A stretch of DNA of 31,454 nucleotides from an uncultured Gammaproteobacteria bacterium (GCA_913051905.1 CAJXBY010000007.1:1-31454); one strand, 5' to 3'. Positions 15,680-23,911 are shown, counted from the first letter of the stretch. A program made the numbers and translations. The notes: generated by a model not told the origin, from the letters alone.

Positions 15680-16450
15680 TCAGTTCTTGGAGCTTCTTTC
15701 ATCGAAGAACGCCTGCATGGCCTTCTGTGGTTCTCCAGACGCAAAACCCTCGGCTTCAATGGCGGCACCTTTCTCGAACGCATCGTCAAAGTCCGCCTGG
15801 GTCATCTCTCGAAATCGCCTCCGATTCAGGCGCATTGCAATGGGTGGTTTAGAGGCCAGAAGAGCTGCGACTTCGAGAGATTTTTCCATTACTCTGTCAG
15901 CCTCTACGAGGTGATGTATTAACCCGATACGGTAGCACTCGTCCCCGTCCATCATGCGGCCAGTGAGCGTGAGTTCCACGGTTCGTGAGAGACCAAGTCG
16001 CGGGGTCATGAGTAACGGGCCCAGGACACTGGGAATACCGGAGTTGATCTCCGGCTGGCCCATTCTTGAACCGGAATGCCCAATCCGGACATCTGTGAGC
16101 ATTGCGAACTGAAAAGCCGAGCCAGCTGCCACGCCGTTGAGCGCCGCTAGACACGGTTTGTCGAGTTGACGCAGCGAGTCATAAAATTCTCGCCAGGTGA
16201 GGAACCATGCGAGGGCTTCTTCACCGGAACTAAACTGCATGGTCTCCTCAAGATCTTGGCCCGCGCTAAACGCACGTTCACCGGCACCTGTGACAACGAT
16301 GGTACGGGTGCGATCATCAGCGTTCAGTTCACCGAGGACCTCTGAAAGTTCTAAGCGCATGGCGGTGTTCCAGGCGTTGAGTTTTTCAGTACGGTTCAAC
16401 GTAATTACCGCTGTTGATTGTTCGTGAGAGAGTAAAATATTCTCGGTCAT
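15680..16450 (-). CDS. Enoyl-CoA hydratase/isomerase (crotonase) family protein, 256 aa
   Basis: The crotonase fold is shown by FSAGQDLEE (residues 61-69), which builds the oxyanion hole, and by LAALNGVAAGSAFQFAM and MGQPEINSG. Of the two acidic residues used by hydratases, the one in QPEI is present (Glu134), but the other is replaced by Gln114 in GSAFQFAM. The protein may therefore be an isomerase, a CoA-lyase or a CaiD-like enzyme rather than a standard hydratase. AAGGA upstream of the ATG at 16450 is a good ribosome site. It ends the minus-strand block that also encodes a CoA ligase, so its substrate is probably the thioester made there. Confidence 0.92.
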   Translation of the reverse strand: MTENILLSHEQSTAVITLNRTEKLNAWNTAMRLELSEVLGELNADDRTRTIVVTGAGERAFSAGQDLEETMQFSSGEEALAWFLTWREFYDSLRQLDKPCLAALNGVAAGSAFQFAMLTDVRIGHSGSRMGQPEINSGIPSVLGPLLMTPRLGLSRTVELTLTGRMMDGDECYRIGLIHHLVEADRVMEKSLEVAALLASKPPIAMRLNRRRFREMTQADFDDAFEKGAAIEAEGFASGEPQKAMQAFFDERSSKN

Positions 16451-16506
16451 ATTTATATCCTTCAGTTGTCTATCGGGTATGGACTTCTGGCGTGACTGCT
16501 AATCGG

Positions 16507-17571
16507 CTACCAGAGCCATTTGCCCGTATCCTCGATCTCCCAGATGTCCTGGGCGTCGTCGTTCGACATTCTGGTGATTCGAACATTGCCGTTGATTTGT
16601 TTAGTACACATTTCCTGGAACGCAAACAGTGCGTGCCTAAAGTTCTCGGGAGCCTCTTCGAAGGGAAGAAAGGAATCTACGACGATCCGTTGTCGTGATT
16701 CGGAGATATCTTCCAGGGTGAATTTCTGAGAGCAACAAGTCAGGATGTCACTGAAGAACATTGCAACTTCCCTGGCTCCGTTTCCCTCCCGGCCGAGTAT
16801 CTCTGACAGTTCGTACGTGTATTGGACCGCCAGCAGTCGCATCGACTGAGCGATGATGTTCAGGGCCGCGACCTCACCTTGTTGTCGGAACAAGACGTCG
16901 ACTGCGCTTTTGAGATAGCGGGAGGAGAAGTTTCTACGTGCGCGGATGAGTCTTGCTTCGGGCCACTCGTCAGGATTTAGTTGTGGCGCTTTGATTGGAT
17001 CGTGGGGAGGAGTGCTTGTTACATGCTCAATTCGGTAGCGTTCTTCAGGTTCGAGATCATGGTCGTATTCGAAGAAATATCCTTCATCATACGGGTCGCC
17101 TTCCATAATGAATTTGGTTGCAACCCAGCCCAGCTTGGGGCAACCCATCATCTCTCCATTTCTTGGGTGCCATGACCCGAGGATGGTGCGGCGAAGATTA
17201 CCAGGCATGGCCAGCATCGCAACACCGTCATATAACCACATTGGTGCGGTATAACGCACCCAAGCTTTACGCGGTGACTCTTCTGCATATTCCATTGTGA
17301 GACCGCCTATTAAATTCGTGTAATAGTGATACTTAGCAGCGGCGATCGCTGGTGGATCTTTGTCGATTCCAAGTTTTGTTAGACCTTCGTGGTAGCGCTC
17401 GTCCTGGTGGGAGGTCAGGACCTCATGCCAGAGGCGGTGCACCGCAGCTTCCCCTTTCTCACGGTAGGTGACCGCGGTTAATCCCGAAAACATACGTCCC
17501 CAGAGTCGCGTTGCTGTCCCGTACTGGTGCCGTAGTAGATCAAGTTCCTCGGGTGTCAGTGGTGCGTGCAT
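16507..17571 (-). CDS. Protein of unknown function, 354 aa
   Basis: I do not recognise this protein. It has no signal peptide and no clear membrane span, and is rich in aromatic residues and charged residues. Notable parts are AKYHYYTNLIGGLTMEYAEE (about residues 79-98), WHPRNGEMMGCPKLGW, a tyrosine/aspartate-rich patch GDPYDEGYFFEYDHDLEPEE, and a C-terminal MCTKQINGNVRITRMS. Histidines and acids near the middle could bind a metal. The codon use and length, a GAGG sequence upstream of the ATG at 17571, and its place between the CoA ligase and the crotonase argue for a real gene of the same pathway. It could be a small-molecule-binding or hydrolase-like domain of an undescribed type. Confidence 0.85.
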   Translation of the reverse strand: MHAPLTPEELDLLRHQYGTATRLWGRMFSGLTAVTYREKGEAAVHRLWHEVLTSHQDERYHEGLTKLGIDKDPPAIAAAKYHYYTNLIGGLTMEYAEESPRKAWVRYTAPMWLYDGVAMLAMPGNLRRTILGSWHPRNGEMMGCPKLGWVATKFIMEGDPYDEGYFFEYDHDLEPEERYRIEHVTSTPPHDPIKAPQLNPDEWPEARLIRARRNFSSRYLKSAVDVLFRQQGEVAALNIIAQSMRLLAVQYTYELSEILGREGNGAREVAMFFSDILTCCSQKFTLEDISESRQRIVVDSFLPFEEAPENFRHALFAFQEMCTKQINGNVRITRMSNDDAQDIWEIEDTGKWLW

Positions 17572-17635
17572 AGGTTGGTTGCCTCTTGAAAGTGTGTAAT
17601 CCGCTTGAAAGTATTCTGCTTATCTTTAGGCCGAT

Positions 17636-19309
17636 TCAGTTCCACTGGTTTTCGACCCGATCCCAGGCTCCGACGGTGAGATCTTGTTTTTTCGACAATA
17701 AATCTGATTTCTTGATCTTTAGGCTCGGGGTTCTCGGAAATTCTTCTATGAATTCAAGATATCGCGGGATCTTGAATGGTGCAAGATTATCTTCACAGTG
17801 ATTGAAAATGTTCTGAATCAATTTGTTGTTCACCACGGAGTCCGGTATCAGCTTGAGATAAGCCTTGACTTCCTCTCCGCGAATTTCGTCGGGTACGGGG
17901 ACAACCGCGGACTCTAAAACTTCTGTTACACCTCTGAGAACCTGTTCGACCTCTACAGCCGAAATATTTTCATTACTGCGTCGGACCATATCTTTCTTTC
18001 TGCCAAGATACCAGAACCATCCCTCTCGATTTCGTCGCCCGATATCTCCAGTTCTGAACCATCCTTCAGGATAAAACGCATCATTTGTGGCCTCGGGATT
18101 ATTGAAATAACCTTGGAAAATACCGGCACCTCGCACACAAATTTCTCCCGACTCACCATCAGTAACCGGAATCCCATCGGTATCACGAATTTCGACTTCT
18201 CGAAACGAAACCGGAATTCCAACGGAGCCTGAACCCGTCATCTCAGTAGCTTCCATAGGAACGTAAAGGACGCAACCCAGTTCCGTCATTGAGAAGCCCT
18301 GCCGGGCGAGCCCGCCATATCTTGTCTCATAACGACGAAAGTTCTCTGGCCGGTGGCTGTAACAGGACATGGCAATCAGGTCGGGGAGAAAATCATCCTT
18401 CCGGGATGGCTGGCGGGCAACGATCTCTGGAAAATTGCAGTACTCAACCCGGTGTTCTCTCATCCAGTCCAGTAGTTTGCTGGAGTGCATCTGCCGGGCG
18501 ACGAACGCAGTCGCCCCGGTCCAGCAGGTCATCAGGGTCAACCATTGGGCATCGACGTAATAAAACGGTTGGGAGATCAGGATCCGTTTCAGCCTGTCCT
18601 GAAACTGTGCTGCGCCGTTTCGGCTGAAAGTGAACCAGTAACGGTGACTGAGTACGGCCCCTTTGGGAAATCCTGTAGTCCCCGAGGTGTACTGGATGTT
18701 CATGGGACTGTCCAACTCTGGGGGTGATCCGTCGCGACTGGTTTCCCCGTTCCAGTCGAGTAAATCCTCCCACTGGGTATGTTCTGTCGCACCATTACCA
18801 GACACGATGATGTTGTCGTGGGACAGGGACGTATCATTGGGGATACCCTCAAGGACGCTCAGAAAATCTGAACAAATCACGAGGTGTGTCGCTTTCGAAT
18901 CCCGAAGTACATAGTCCAGTTCACGTGACGTGTAACGATAGTTGACGGGTACGGTAACAGCACCGAGTCGTGCCAGAGCGAGCCAGGTGAGCGGGTATGT
19001 TCTGGAAGTGTCAACCATCACAGCCACATGCATACCATTGCCAATGCCTTTGGAAGAAAGTCCTTCGGCGAGTTTGCAGGTCAGGTGCGATACGTCGCCG
19101 TAAGTCAAGACATCCTGATCGTCAAAAAAATTGAGGAACGGGCGATCGGGGTGTTGTCGGGCGCGATCATCGACGAGTTGTGTCACATTGATCGGAAACG
19201 ATGTCGCTTCTATTCCTCGCATCCTTCGTTCTGAATCCCAGCCTGGGTCCGGCCTCGGTCCGGATTCGGGTTCGGAGTCCAGAATCGGGTTGGAGTTGCT
19301 GTTATTCAT
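17636..19309 (-). CDS. AMP-dependent acyl-CoA ligase, CaiC-like, 557 aa
   Basis: A complete ANL-superfamily ligase. P-loop-like motif YTSGTTGFPKG is at residues 207-217; MTELGCVLYVP, GWFRTGDIG and the hinge GRKKDMVRRSNENIS follow, and the C-terminal PRTPSLKIKKSDL keeps the catalytic lysine. It should make an acyl-CoA from a carboxylic acid, ATP and CoA; similarity is to crotonobetaine/carnitine-CoA ligases. The first 30 residues are a low-complexity Asn/Ser/Pro/Glu stretch encoded by imperfect GC-rich repeats. An internal ATG at 19222 is the alternative start, but the ATG at 19309 directly follows the stop of the upstream gene (TAAATG), which favours coupling. Confidence 0.93.
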   Translation of the reverse strand: MNNSNSNPILDSEPESGPRPDPGWDSERRMRGIEATSFPINVTQLVDDRARQHPDRPFLNFFDDQDVLTYGDVSHLTCKLAEGLSSKGIGNGMHVAVMVDTSRTYPLTWLALARLGAVTVPVNYRYTSRELDYVLRDSKATHLVICSDFLSVLEGIPNDTSLSHDNIIVSGNGATEHTQWEDLLDWNGETSRDGSPPELDSPMNIQYTSGTTGFPKGAVLSHRYWFTFSRNGAAQFQDRLKRILISQPFYYVDAQWLTLMTCWTGATAFVARQMHSSKLLDWMREHRVEYCNFPEIVARQPSRKDDFLPDLIAMSCYSHRPENFRRYETRYGGLARQGFSMTELGCVLYVPMEATEMTGSGSVGIPVSFREVEIRDTDGIPVTDGESGEICVRGAGIFQGYFNNPEATNDAFYPEGWFRTGDIGRRNREGWFWYLGRKKDMVRRSNENISAVEVEQVLRGVTEVLESAVVPVPDEIRGEEVKAYLKLIPDSVVNNKLIQNIFNHCEDNLAPFKIPRYLEFIEEFPRTPSLKIKKSDLLSKKQDLTVGAWDRVENQWN

Positions 19310-20560
19310 TTAGAAGCGATCGATTCTGAAAGGATTCAGCGCCATCGACAGTTCTCTACCGGAGATGAGTTCGTCAATCACTTTTGCCGTCTGCGAAGCG
19401 CCCAGAAGTCCCTGATGACCGTGCCCGAAAGCAAAGTACACATTGGGGTGGCGCGGTGATTCCCCGATCACTGGCAGGCTGTCCGGCAAGCAGGGACGAT
19501 GTCCCATCCACTGGGTGTATTTCTCGGTGCGAAGTCCGGGGAACAGTTTTTGACCGACTTCGACGAGCTTTCGGGCGCGATTGTAGTTAGGGGGTTCCTC
19601 GAGTCCCGCGAGTTCTACGGTGCCCGCGATTCTGAGGCCCATGGACATCGGTGTGACAGCGAACTTGTAGTCAACGGGAAAGCACATTCTCTCAACTGCA
19701 ACTCCAGGCTCTTCCAGTGTTGCGTGATAGCCCCGGTGTGACTCAAGAGGAACACGCGAGCCGAGTTTTAAGCACAGGTCCCGGGACCAGATTCCGGCAG
19801 AGATCACGACTTTGGCTGCCGATAGTGGACCGTTGGTCGTGAGCAGGCCGCTGATTCCATCTGAATCAAATCCAAAATCCTGCACTTCAGATTTGAGCAG
19901 CCGGCCGCCTTTGTCGACAAACATCTGTGCAAGCGCCTGCGCCAGACCCAGAGGATTCTTGCAGTGACCATTGTCCGGCATCAGGTATCCTGCTTCGAAG
20001 ATGGGGGCCAGAGCGGGTTCGATTTCCTGTATAGACTTCGAATCCAGATACTCGACCCGGGCACCGCTGTCGCTGCGAAGTTCCCGGGCGAGCGTATCCT
20101 TCTCCATGTTCTGGCGGGTGTGGTAAACAAACAGTTGACCGGTCTTATGGAAAAGCCCGGTGATGCCCGCTTCTTCAAGTAACGGTTGATATGCTGCAAA
20201 AGTCGGACCATTCAATGCGGTGAGGGCCCTTGAGATTTCCAGAACCCGTGACCGACGGCTTTGTTGTATGAAACGCATCAACCAGGGCAGGGCCCGCGGA
20301 AAGTGGCGGGCTTTGATAAACAGTGGGCCTTTGTCATCCATCAACCAGCCTGGAATCTGGCGCCACATTCCGGGCATGCCGATTGGAGCAACTGATCCGG
20401 GGCTGATTCCACCTGCGTTGCCGAAAGAAGTCTGCATCCCCGGTTCATCCCGATCCACCAGTGTCACTTTAAAGCCTGATCTTTGCAGGTAGCAGGCACA
20501 GCAGATACCGACTATTCCTGCGCCAACAACGGCAACACTGGTATCGGCATTATTGGACAT
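19310..20560 (-). CDS. FAD-dependent D-amino-acid dehydrogenase-like protein (DadA family), 416 aa
   Basis: The FAD motif GAGIVG is at residues 13-18, with VTLVDRDEPG at the next strand, and the DadA-type SFGNAGGISPGSVAPIG. The C-terminal GHRPCLPDSLPVIG and FGHGHQGLLGAS segments match the family, and the length is typical. DadA-type enzymes oxidatively deaminate D-amino acids or related amines to imino acids, which hydrolyse to oxo acids and ammonia, with electrons going to the respiratory chain. It lies 113 bases after the RidA-like gene and directly before the CoA ligase, so the acid product could be passed to CoA activation. Substrate range unknown. Confidence 0.92.
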   Translation of the reverse strand: MSNNADTSVAVVGAGIVGICCACYLQRSGFKVTLVDRDEPGMQTSFGNAGGISPGSVAPIGMPGMWRQIPGWLMDDKGPLFIKARHFPRALPWLMRFIQQSRRSRVLEISRALTALNGPTFAAYQPLLEEAGITGLFHKTGQLFVYHTRQNMEKDTLARELRSDSGARVEYLDSKSIQEIEPALAPIFEAGYLMPDNGHCKNPLGLAQALAQMFVDKGGRLLKSEVQDFGFDSDGISGLLTTNGPLSAAKVVISAGIWSRDLCLKLGSRVPLESHRGYHATLEEPGVAVERMCFPVDYKFAVTPMSMGLRIAGTVELAGLEEPPNYNRARKLVEVGQKLFPGLRTEKYTQWMGHRPCLPDSLPVIGESPRHPNVYFAFGHGHQGLLGASQTAKVIDELISGRELSMALNPFRIDRF

Positions 20561-20673
20561 GGCTTTCTATTGATTTATCGAGAAAACGGTGAGGATGGGC
20601 CGCAAAATATGATGACCTGTTGGCGGGTTGATACTCAAGCGTTCGAACTGAACACACGGTAAATGGGCGCTAC

Positions 20674-21906
20674 TCAGGTCATCGCAATAGTATCGACAGT
20701 CACCATCGTGTCTTCCATGGCGAGGGCCGGCATCGGCACGCCAGTTGAAGCACCAGCAGGCTCGCTGTAAAAAGAAGAGCGCAGCGTCTGGTTGGTGACA
20801 ATGTCATTGCGAGCAGCTTTGCCGAAGAAAAAACTGGTCTGTTTGACCATGTGATTGAGTGTCAGGCCGAACCCAGACAGAGTGTGGACCGTGTTTTCCA
20901 TGACTGTTCGTGTCTGCCCGTTGAGATCCTGATGACTGAGTACCTCGCCGGATGAGTCCACAGGCAAGTGGGCACTGAGAAAAACGAGATCCTGGCAGTG
21001 AATTGCGGCCGGATAAGGTAATGATAGAGGCCAGTCCCACCGTTCGCTGTGATAGGCCTTTCGTTCGAGGGACTGGCCATTGAGGCCACGAATGGCCCAG
21101 GCGTCAACCCGGGCGAGTTCACCCTCCGGCAACGAGGGGGTGGGTAATTCCGTTGAGGCCGGCGGGTTATCGGAAAAGTGCTTTCCCCTTTCAACGGCCT
21201 GATCTTCCCAAGAGCGTACGGTCCCGTCACCCCGATACCAGCAGCCTGTTCTGACGATATCGCCGAAGTCCGCACCGAGCTCTACAAGTATGGTTTTGAT
21301 CCGGTTCATCATCTCCGCGGTCTGTTCACATAGGTTACTTGACTCAGCGGTAGTGTTTGAGCTCCAAGATGTCGGCTGCGCGCTCACCCAGGCGTGGGAA
21401 CCGTGACGAATACCGTGGCAGAAAGGGGCTGGCAAGGGCGTCAGGCCTTCAGGATTGGCCGTGACTCTGTCCGTCGTTGAGTCCTGTGCTATAGCGATGG
21501 CTTCGATTTCGACCATCATGCCCGGGAGGGCGAGACAGGGCAGCGGAACTGCGGTTATCGCTGGTCCTTCGTCCAGCAGGCGCCCTTTGCCATGCTCTAT
21601 GAGGCATTGCCCGACGTGCTTGAGAAAGGCTCGCTCGTCAATGCTCCCGTCGCTGGCATAGAACGCCACCAGCTTGGTGACGTCTTTGAGACTGGAGCCC
21701 AGGTCATGTAGCACAGTGTCGATGTGACCGACGACCGTTTCTGTCTGCCGTTCAAGATCAAAGGTGTGCAGGGGTTCGCCTTGGTCTGTTTTATCTACCT
21801 GGCCGCCGATAAACATCAGGTCTCCCACGCGAATGCCGTGTTTGAAAGCGAGGTGCTGATACCAGTCCCAGTGACCCTCGGGCCAGGAGTATTTTCTTTG
21901 GTTCAT
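20674..21906 (-). CDS. Protein with three tandem RidA-like domains, 410 aa
   Basis: The sequence splits into three units of about 130 residues (1-140, 150-272, 280-410), each with the RidA/YjgF pattern; the first ends with VEIEAIAIA as in E. coli RidA. Normal RidA is a single domain that trimerises, so a three-domain chain may mimic a trimer. RidA deaminates reactive imines with an essential arginine in its PARS motif. Here that position is Ile117 (EGPAITAV), Ser251 (NPPASTEL) and Gly385 (EPAGASTG), by alignment by eye, so canonical imine deaminase activity is not expected. It is the first gene of its block, next to FAD amine oxidases on both sides, and divergent from 22036-23403. Confidence 0.85.
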   Translation of the reverse strand: MNQRKYSWPEGHWDWYQHLAFKHGIRVGDLMFIGGQVDKTDQGEPLHTFDLERQTETVVGHIDTVLHDLGSSLKDVTKLVAFYASDGSIDERAFLKHVGQCLIEHGKGRLLDEGPAITAVPLPCLALPGMMVEIEAIAIAQDSTTDRVTANPEGLTPLPAPFCHGIRHGSHAWVSAQPTSWSSNTTAESSNLCEQTAEMMNRIKTILVELGADFGDIVRTGCWYRGDGTVRSWEDQAVERGKHFSDNPPASTELPTPSLPEGELARVDAWAIRGLNGQSLERKAYHSERWDWPLSLPYPAAIHCQDLVFLSAHLPVDSSGEVLSHQDLNGQTRTVMENTVHTLSGFGLTLNHMVKQTSFFFGKAARNDIVTNQTLRSSFYSEPAGASTGVPMPALAMEDTMVTVDTIAMT

Positions 21907-21987
21907 TTAGGTGATGCTTTTTGAAAAGTGATAAGGTGTACTGAACAGTCACTATCCTGTGGGAACACTGACTGGAGAGCCCATCAA

Positions 21988-22021
21988 ATCGTGTCCTGGG
22001 AAGTATAAGCTGAGACACGAT
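21988..22021. promoter_or_regulatory. Inverted repeat in divergent promoter region, candidate operator or leader stem
   Basis: Perfect eight-base arms ATCGTGTC (21988-21995) and GACACGAT (22014-22021) are separated by 18 bases. The spacer holds TATAAG (22004-22009), a possible -10 box for the plus strand, though no good -35 is seen. The repeat lies in the 129-base gap between the triple RidA gene and the PuuB-like oxidase gene, 14 bases before the ATG at 22036. It could be a site for a dimeric regulator of both blocks, or a stem in the leader RNA. Confidence 0.45.
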
Positions 22022-22035
22022 CTAGATATCAGGTC

Positions 22036-23403
22036 ATGGCAAGTCGAGATCACAAAGTGCATTCCCGCCCGTCGACCATTCGCGAGTATTCCTTCTGGAG
22101 GGAACGGTCACCGCTTCGTTCGGTGCTGCACGATGAGGTTCTGCCTGCCAAGGCTGATGTTGTCATCGTCGGCGCCGGTTATTCGGGGCTTTCGGTTGCG
22201 CTGCACCTGGCTCGTGCCGGGCGCGATGTGGTCGTGCTCGAGAAGGACCGTCCAGGTGAGCACGCCAGTACGTTGAACTTTGGTGCCTGCGGTCGAACGA
22301 TCCGCCATAAATTCACCCAAGTGGCGGGTGATTATGGTTTGGAAACGGCAATCCGTATATTCCGTGAGGCTAAGGCCTGGCTGGATTACACCGTCGAATT
22401 TATCGAACGCGAGCAAATCGATTGTGGATTTACACGTGCAGGACGGGTATACGGAGCACACACGCCGGAAGCCTATACGGCCATGGCCAAAGATCTGGAG
22501 TATCAGCAACGCCATATGCCGGTCGACAGCGTGATGATTCCCCGTGAAGAACAGAAAAACGAAGTAAGCAGTGATGATTTTTTCGGTGTTCAGCTGCTGA
22601 ACGATGTCGGGCATCTGGATCCTGGCCGATACCATGCGGGCCTTCTACAGCGTGCTCTCGATTCGGGTGTTCGTGTTTACAGTGGCTGTCGGGCCGAGGC
22701 TTTCGAGTGCAATCGTGGGGGTTATGTCGCCAGAACCACCCGCGGCCCCATTCACAGCAAAGAACTCATTCTGTGTACAAATGCCGAAACCTTTGGCTCT
22801 GATCCTGTCCTAAAGAAATTTCGTCGAAGATTGATCCCCATTCACTGCTGGTCGGTGGTCACTGAGCCTTTGGATGATCGGCGTATCCGACAGGCGCTTC
22901 CCAGCGAGAGGCTTCAACTGGAAACGGTGTTGCTATATACCGCGGTGCGTGTAATCGATCCCGATCGGCGGCTCCTGATCTGTGCGCAACACCTTTATAA
23001 CCATACCGATGTACCCACGGCCGCTGTTGCGGTTCTGCGTCAAGCGTCAGAACGCATGCCGAGTTTGAAGGACGTCAGGGCAGACTATTGCTGGTATGGC
23101 CAATTTGCGATGACTTTTGACTGGCTGCCTCATCTGGGTACTGACCCGGCAACAGGTATCCATTATCTGATTGGTCTGGTCGGTACTGGAGTGCCCGCAT
23201 CCGGGTATCTGGGTTGGAAACTCGCCAACCGGATTCTTGGCAATCCCGAAGGGGAAACGGTGTTTGCCGACCGTCCGTTTCCCAGTCGGCCGTTCTACAA
23301 CGGCAACCCAGCATGGGTGCTCCCGGCAGCGAGAGAGTATTACCGTTTTAAGGATCTTCGAGCCTGGAAAAAGGCTTTGGCCAAAAGCTCCCACGCCCGA
23401 TGA
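22036..23403 (+). CDS. FAD-dependent oxidoreductase, PuuB-like (gamma-glutamylputrescine oxidase family), 455 aa
   Basis: The N-terminal YSFWRE segment, the FAD motif VVIVGAGYSGLS at residues 42-53, and LEKDRPGEHAS are the pattern of the gamma-glutamylputrescine oxidase/DAO group. The C-terminal LIGLVGTGVPASGYLGWKLA closes the FAD domain. The family usually has SxxNGGQ after the second strand; here the sequence is NFGACGRTIRHKFTQ, an odd variant that may alter substrate or flavin contacts. The ATG at 22036 has AGG only three bases upstream, so the start may be poorly initiated. It is divergent from the RidA-like gene and is followed by a 289-base gap. Oxidation of an N-acylated amine or amino acid is the likely reaction. 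Confidence 0.88.
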   Translation: MASRDHKVHSRPSTIREYSFWRERSPLRSVLHDEVLPAKADVVIVGAGYSGLSVALHLARAGRDVVVLEKDRPGEHASTLNFGACGRTIRHKFTQVAGDYGLETAIRIFREAKAWLDYTVEFIEREQIDCGFTRAGRVYGAHTPEAYTAMAKDLEYQQRHMPVDSVMIPREEQKNEVSSDDFFGVQLLNDVGHLDPGRYHAGLLQRALDSGVRVYSGCRAEAFECNRGGYVARTTRGPIHSKELILCTNAETFGSDPVLKKFRRRLIPIHCWSVVTEPLDDRRIRQALPSERLQLETVLLYTAVRVIDPDRRLLICAQHLYNHTDVPTAAVAVLRQASERMPSLKDVRADYCWYGQFAMTFDWLPHLGTDPATGIHYLIGLVGTGVPASGYLGWKLANRILGNPEGETVFADRPFPSRPFYNGNPAWVLPAAREYYRFKDLRAWKKALAKSSHAR

Positions 23404-23552
23404 CAGGTCAGCTGCGGAATTAAGCGCAGCAGATCTACGAAAATGAATCCAAGGGATTGGGTTTAGAGGTCAACAAATTCGTCCCGCGACTTGCTGTTCG
23501 ACGATCGGGAGTGCTTTGCTGCCCAAAAAACGTAGACTACGGACCTGGCTGA
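23404..23552 (+). terminator. Gap after PuuB-like gene with a weak stem (possible terminator)
   Basis: Eight bases after the stop codon, GCTGCG (23411-23416) and CGCAGC (23425-23430) form a six-base stem with an eight-base loop, with no T tract after it. It might stop or stabilise the transcript of the oxidase gene. Nothing else is recognised up to 23552. Confidence 0.25.
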
Positions 23553-23681
23553 ATGCGGTCCATCCGGGGTCCTTGCTTTGGGATTCTGGTCGTATTCGGC
23601 GATGAGCAGTTCATCGACGTCTGGATCGGGCCATGGCAAGAGCATCCCGAAGGAGAAGAGGTCCGGTCCCCACAACGGTAA
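23553..23681 (+). CDS. Possible small protein, 42 aa, upstream of biotin carrier gene
   Basis: An ATG at 23553 opens a 42-codon frame that ends with TAA at 23679-23681, twelve bases before the biotin carrier ATG. Its later part reads like a natural protein (FGDEQFIDVWIGPWQEHPEG), with a mix of acidic and aromatic residues and an amphipathic look, and the stop overlaps the region just ahead of the next ribosome site. I see no good ribosome site for the ATG. It could be a tiny accessory subunit of the carboxylase or a leftover of a longer gene. A 70-codon minus-strand frame over the same bases is less convincing. Confidence 0.3.
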   Translation: MRSIRGPCFGILVVFGDEQFIDVWIGPWQEHPEGEEVRSPQR

Positions 23682-23692
23682 AGGAGTGAACG

Positions 23693-23911
23693 ATGAGTAG
23701 GGAAATTAAGTCGCCGGTCACTGGAACAGTGTGGAAGATCGAAGTGGCTGTGGGGGAACAGGTTGATGCCGATGATGATCTTGTTATCGTCGAATCGATG
23801 AAGATGGAAATTCCGGTTGTTGCTGACAACGACTGCACTGTGGAAGAGATCCGGGCCAGAGAGGGTGATGCTGTCACGGAAGACCAGGTTTTGCTGGTTG
23901 TCGATCACTGA
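23693..23911 (+). CDS. Biotin carboxyl carrier protein (single biotinyl domain), 72 aa
   Basis: The chain is essentially one biotinyl domain. The biotinylation motif ESMKMEI has its lysine at residue 37, exactly 35 residues before the C-terminus, as in most biotin carriers. GGAG at 23683-23686 gives a good ribosome site. It carries carboxybiotin between a biotin carboxylase and the carboxyltransferase encoded 28 bases downstream. No biotin carboxylase gene is visible in this window, so that subunit must come from elsewhere, or the pair acts as a decarboxylase. Confidence 0.95.
   Translation: MSREIKSPVTGTVWKIEVAVGEQVDADDDLVIVESMKMEIPVVADNDCTVEEIRAREGDAVTEDQVLLVVDH

Noticed and set aside
23463..23675. 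Minus-strand 70-codon frame before the biotin carrier gene
   Set aside because: No family features; the plus-strand 42-codon frame over the same bases looks somewhat more natural and fits the operon direction, though neither is sure.
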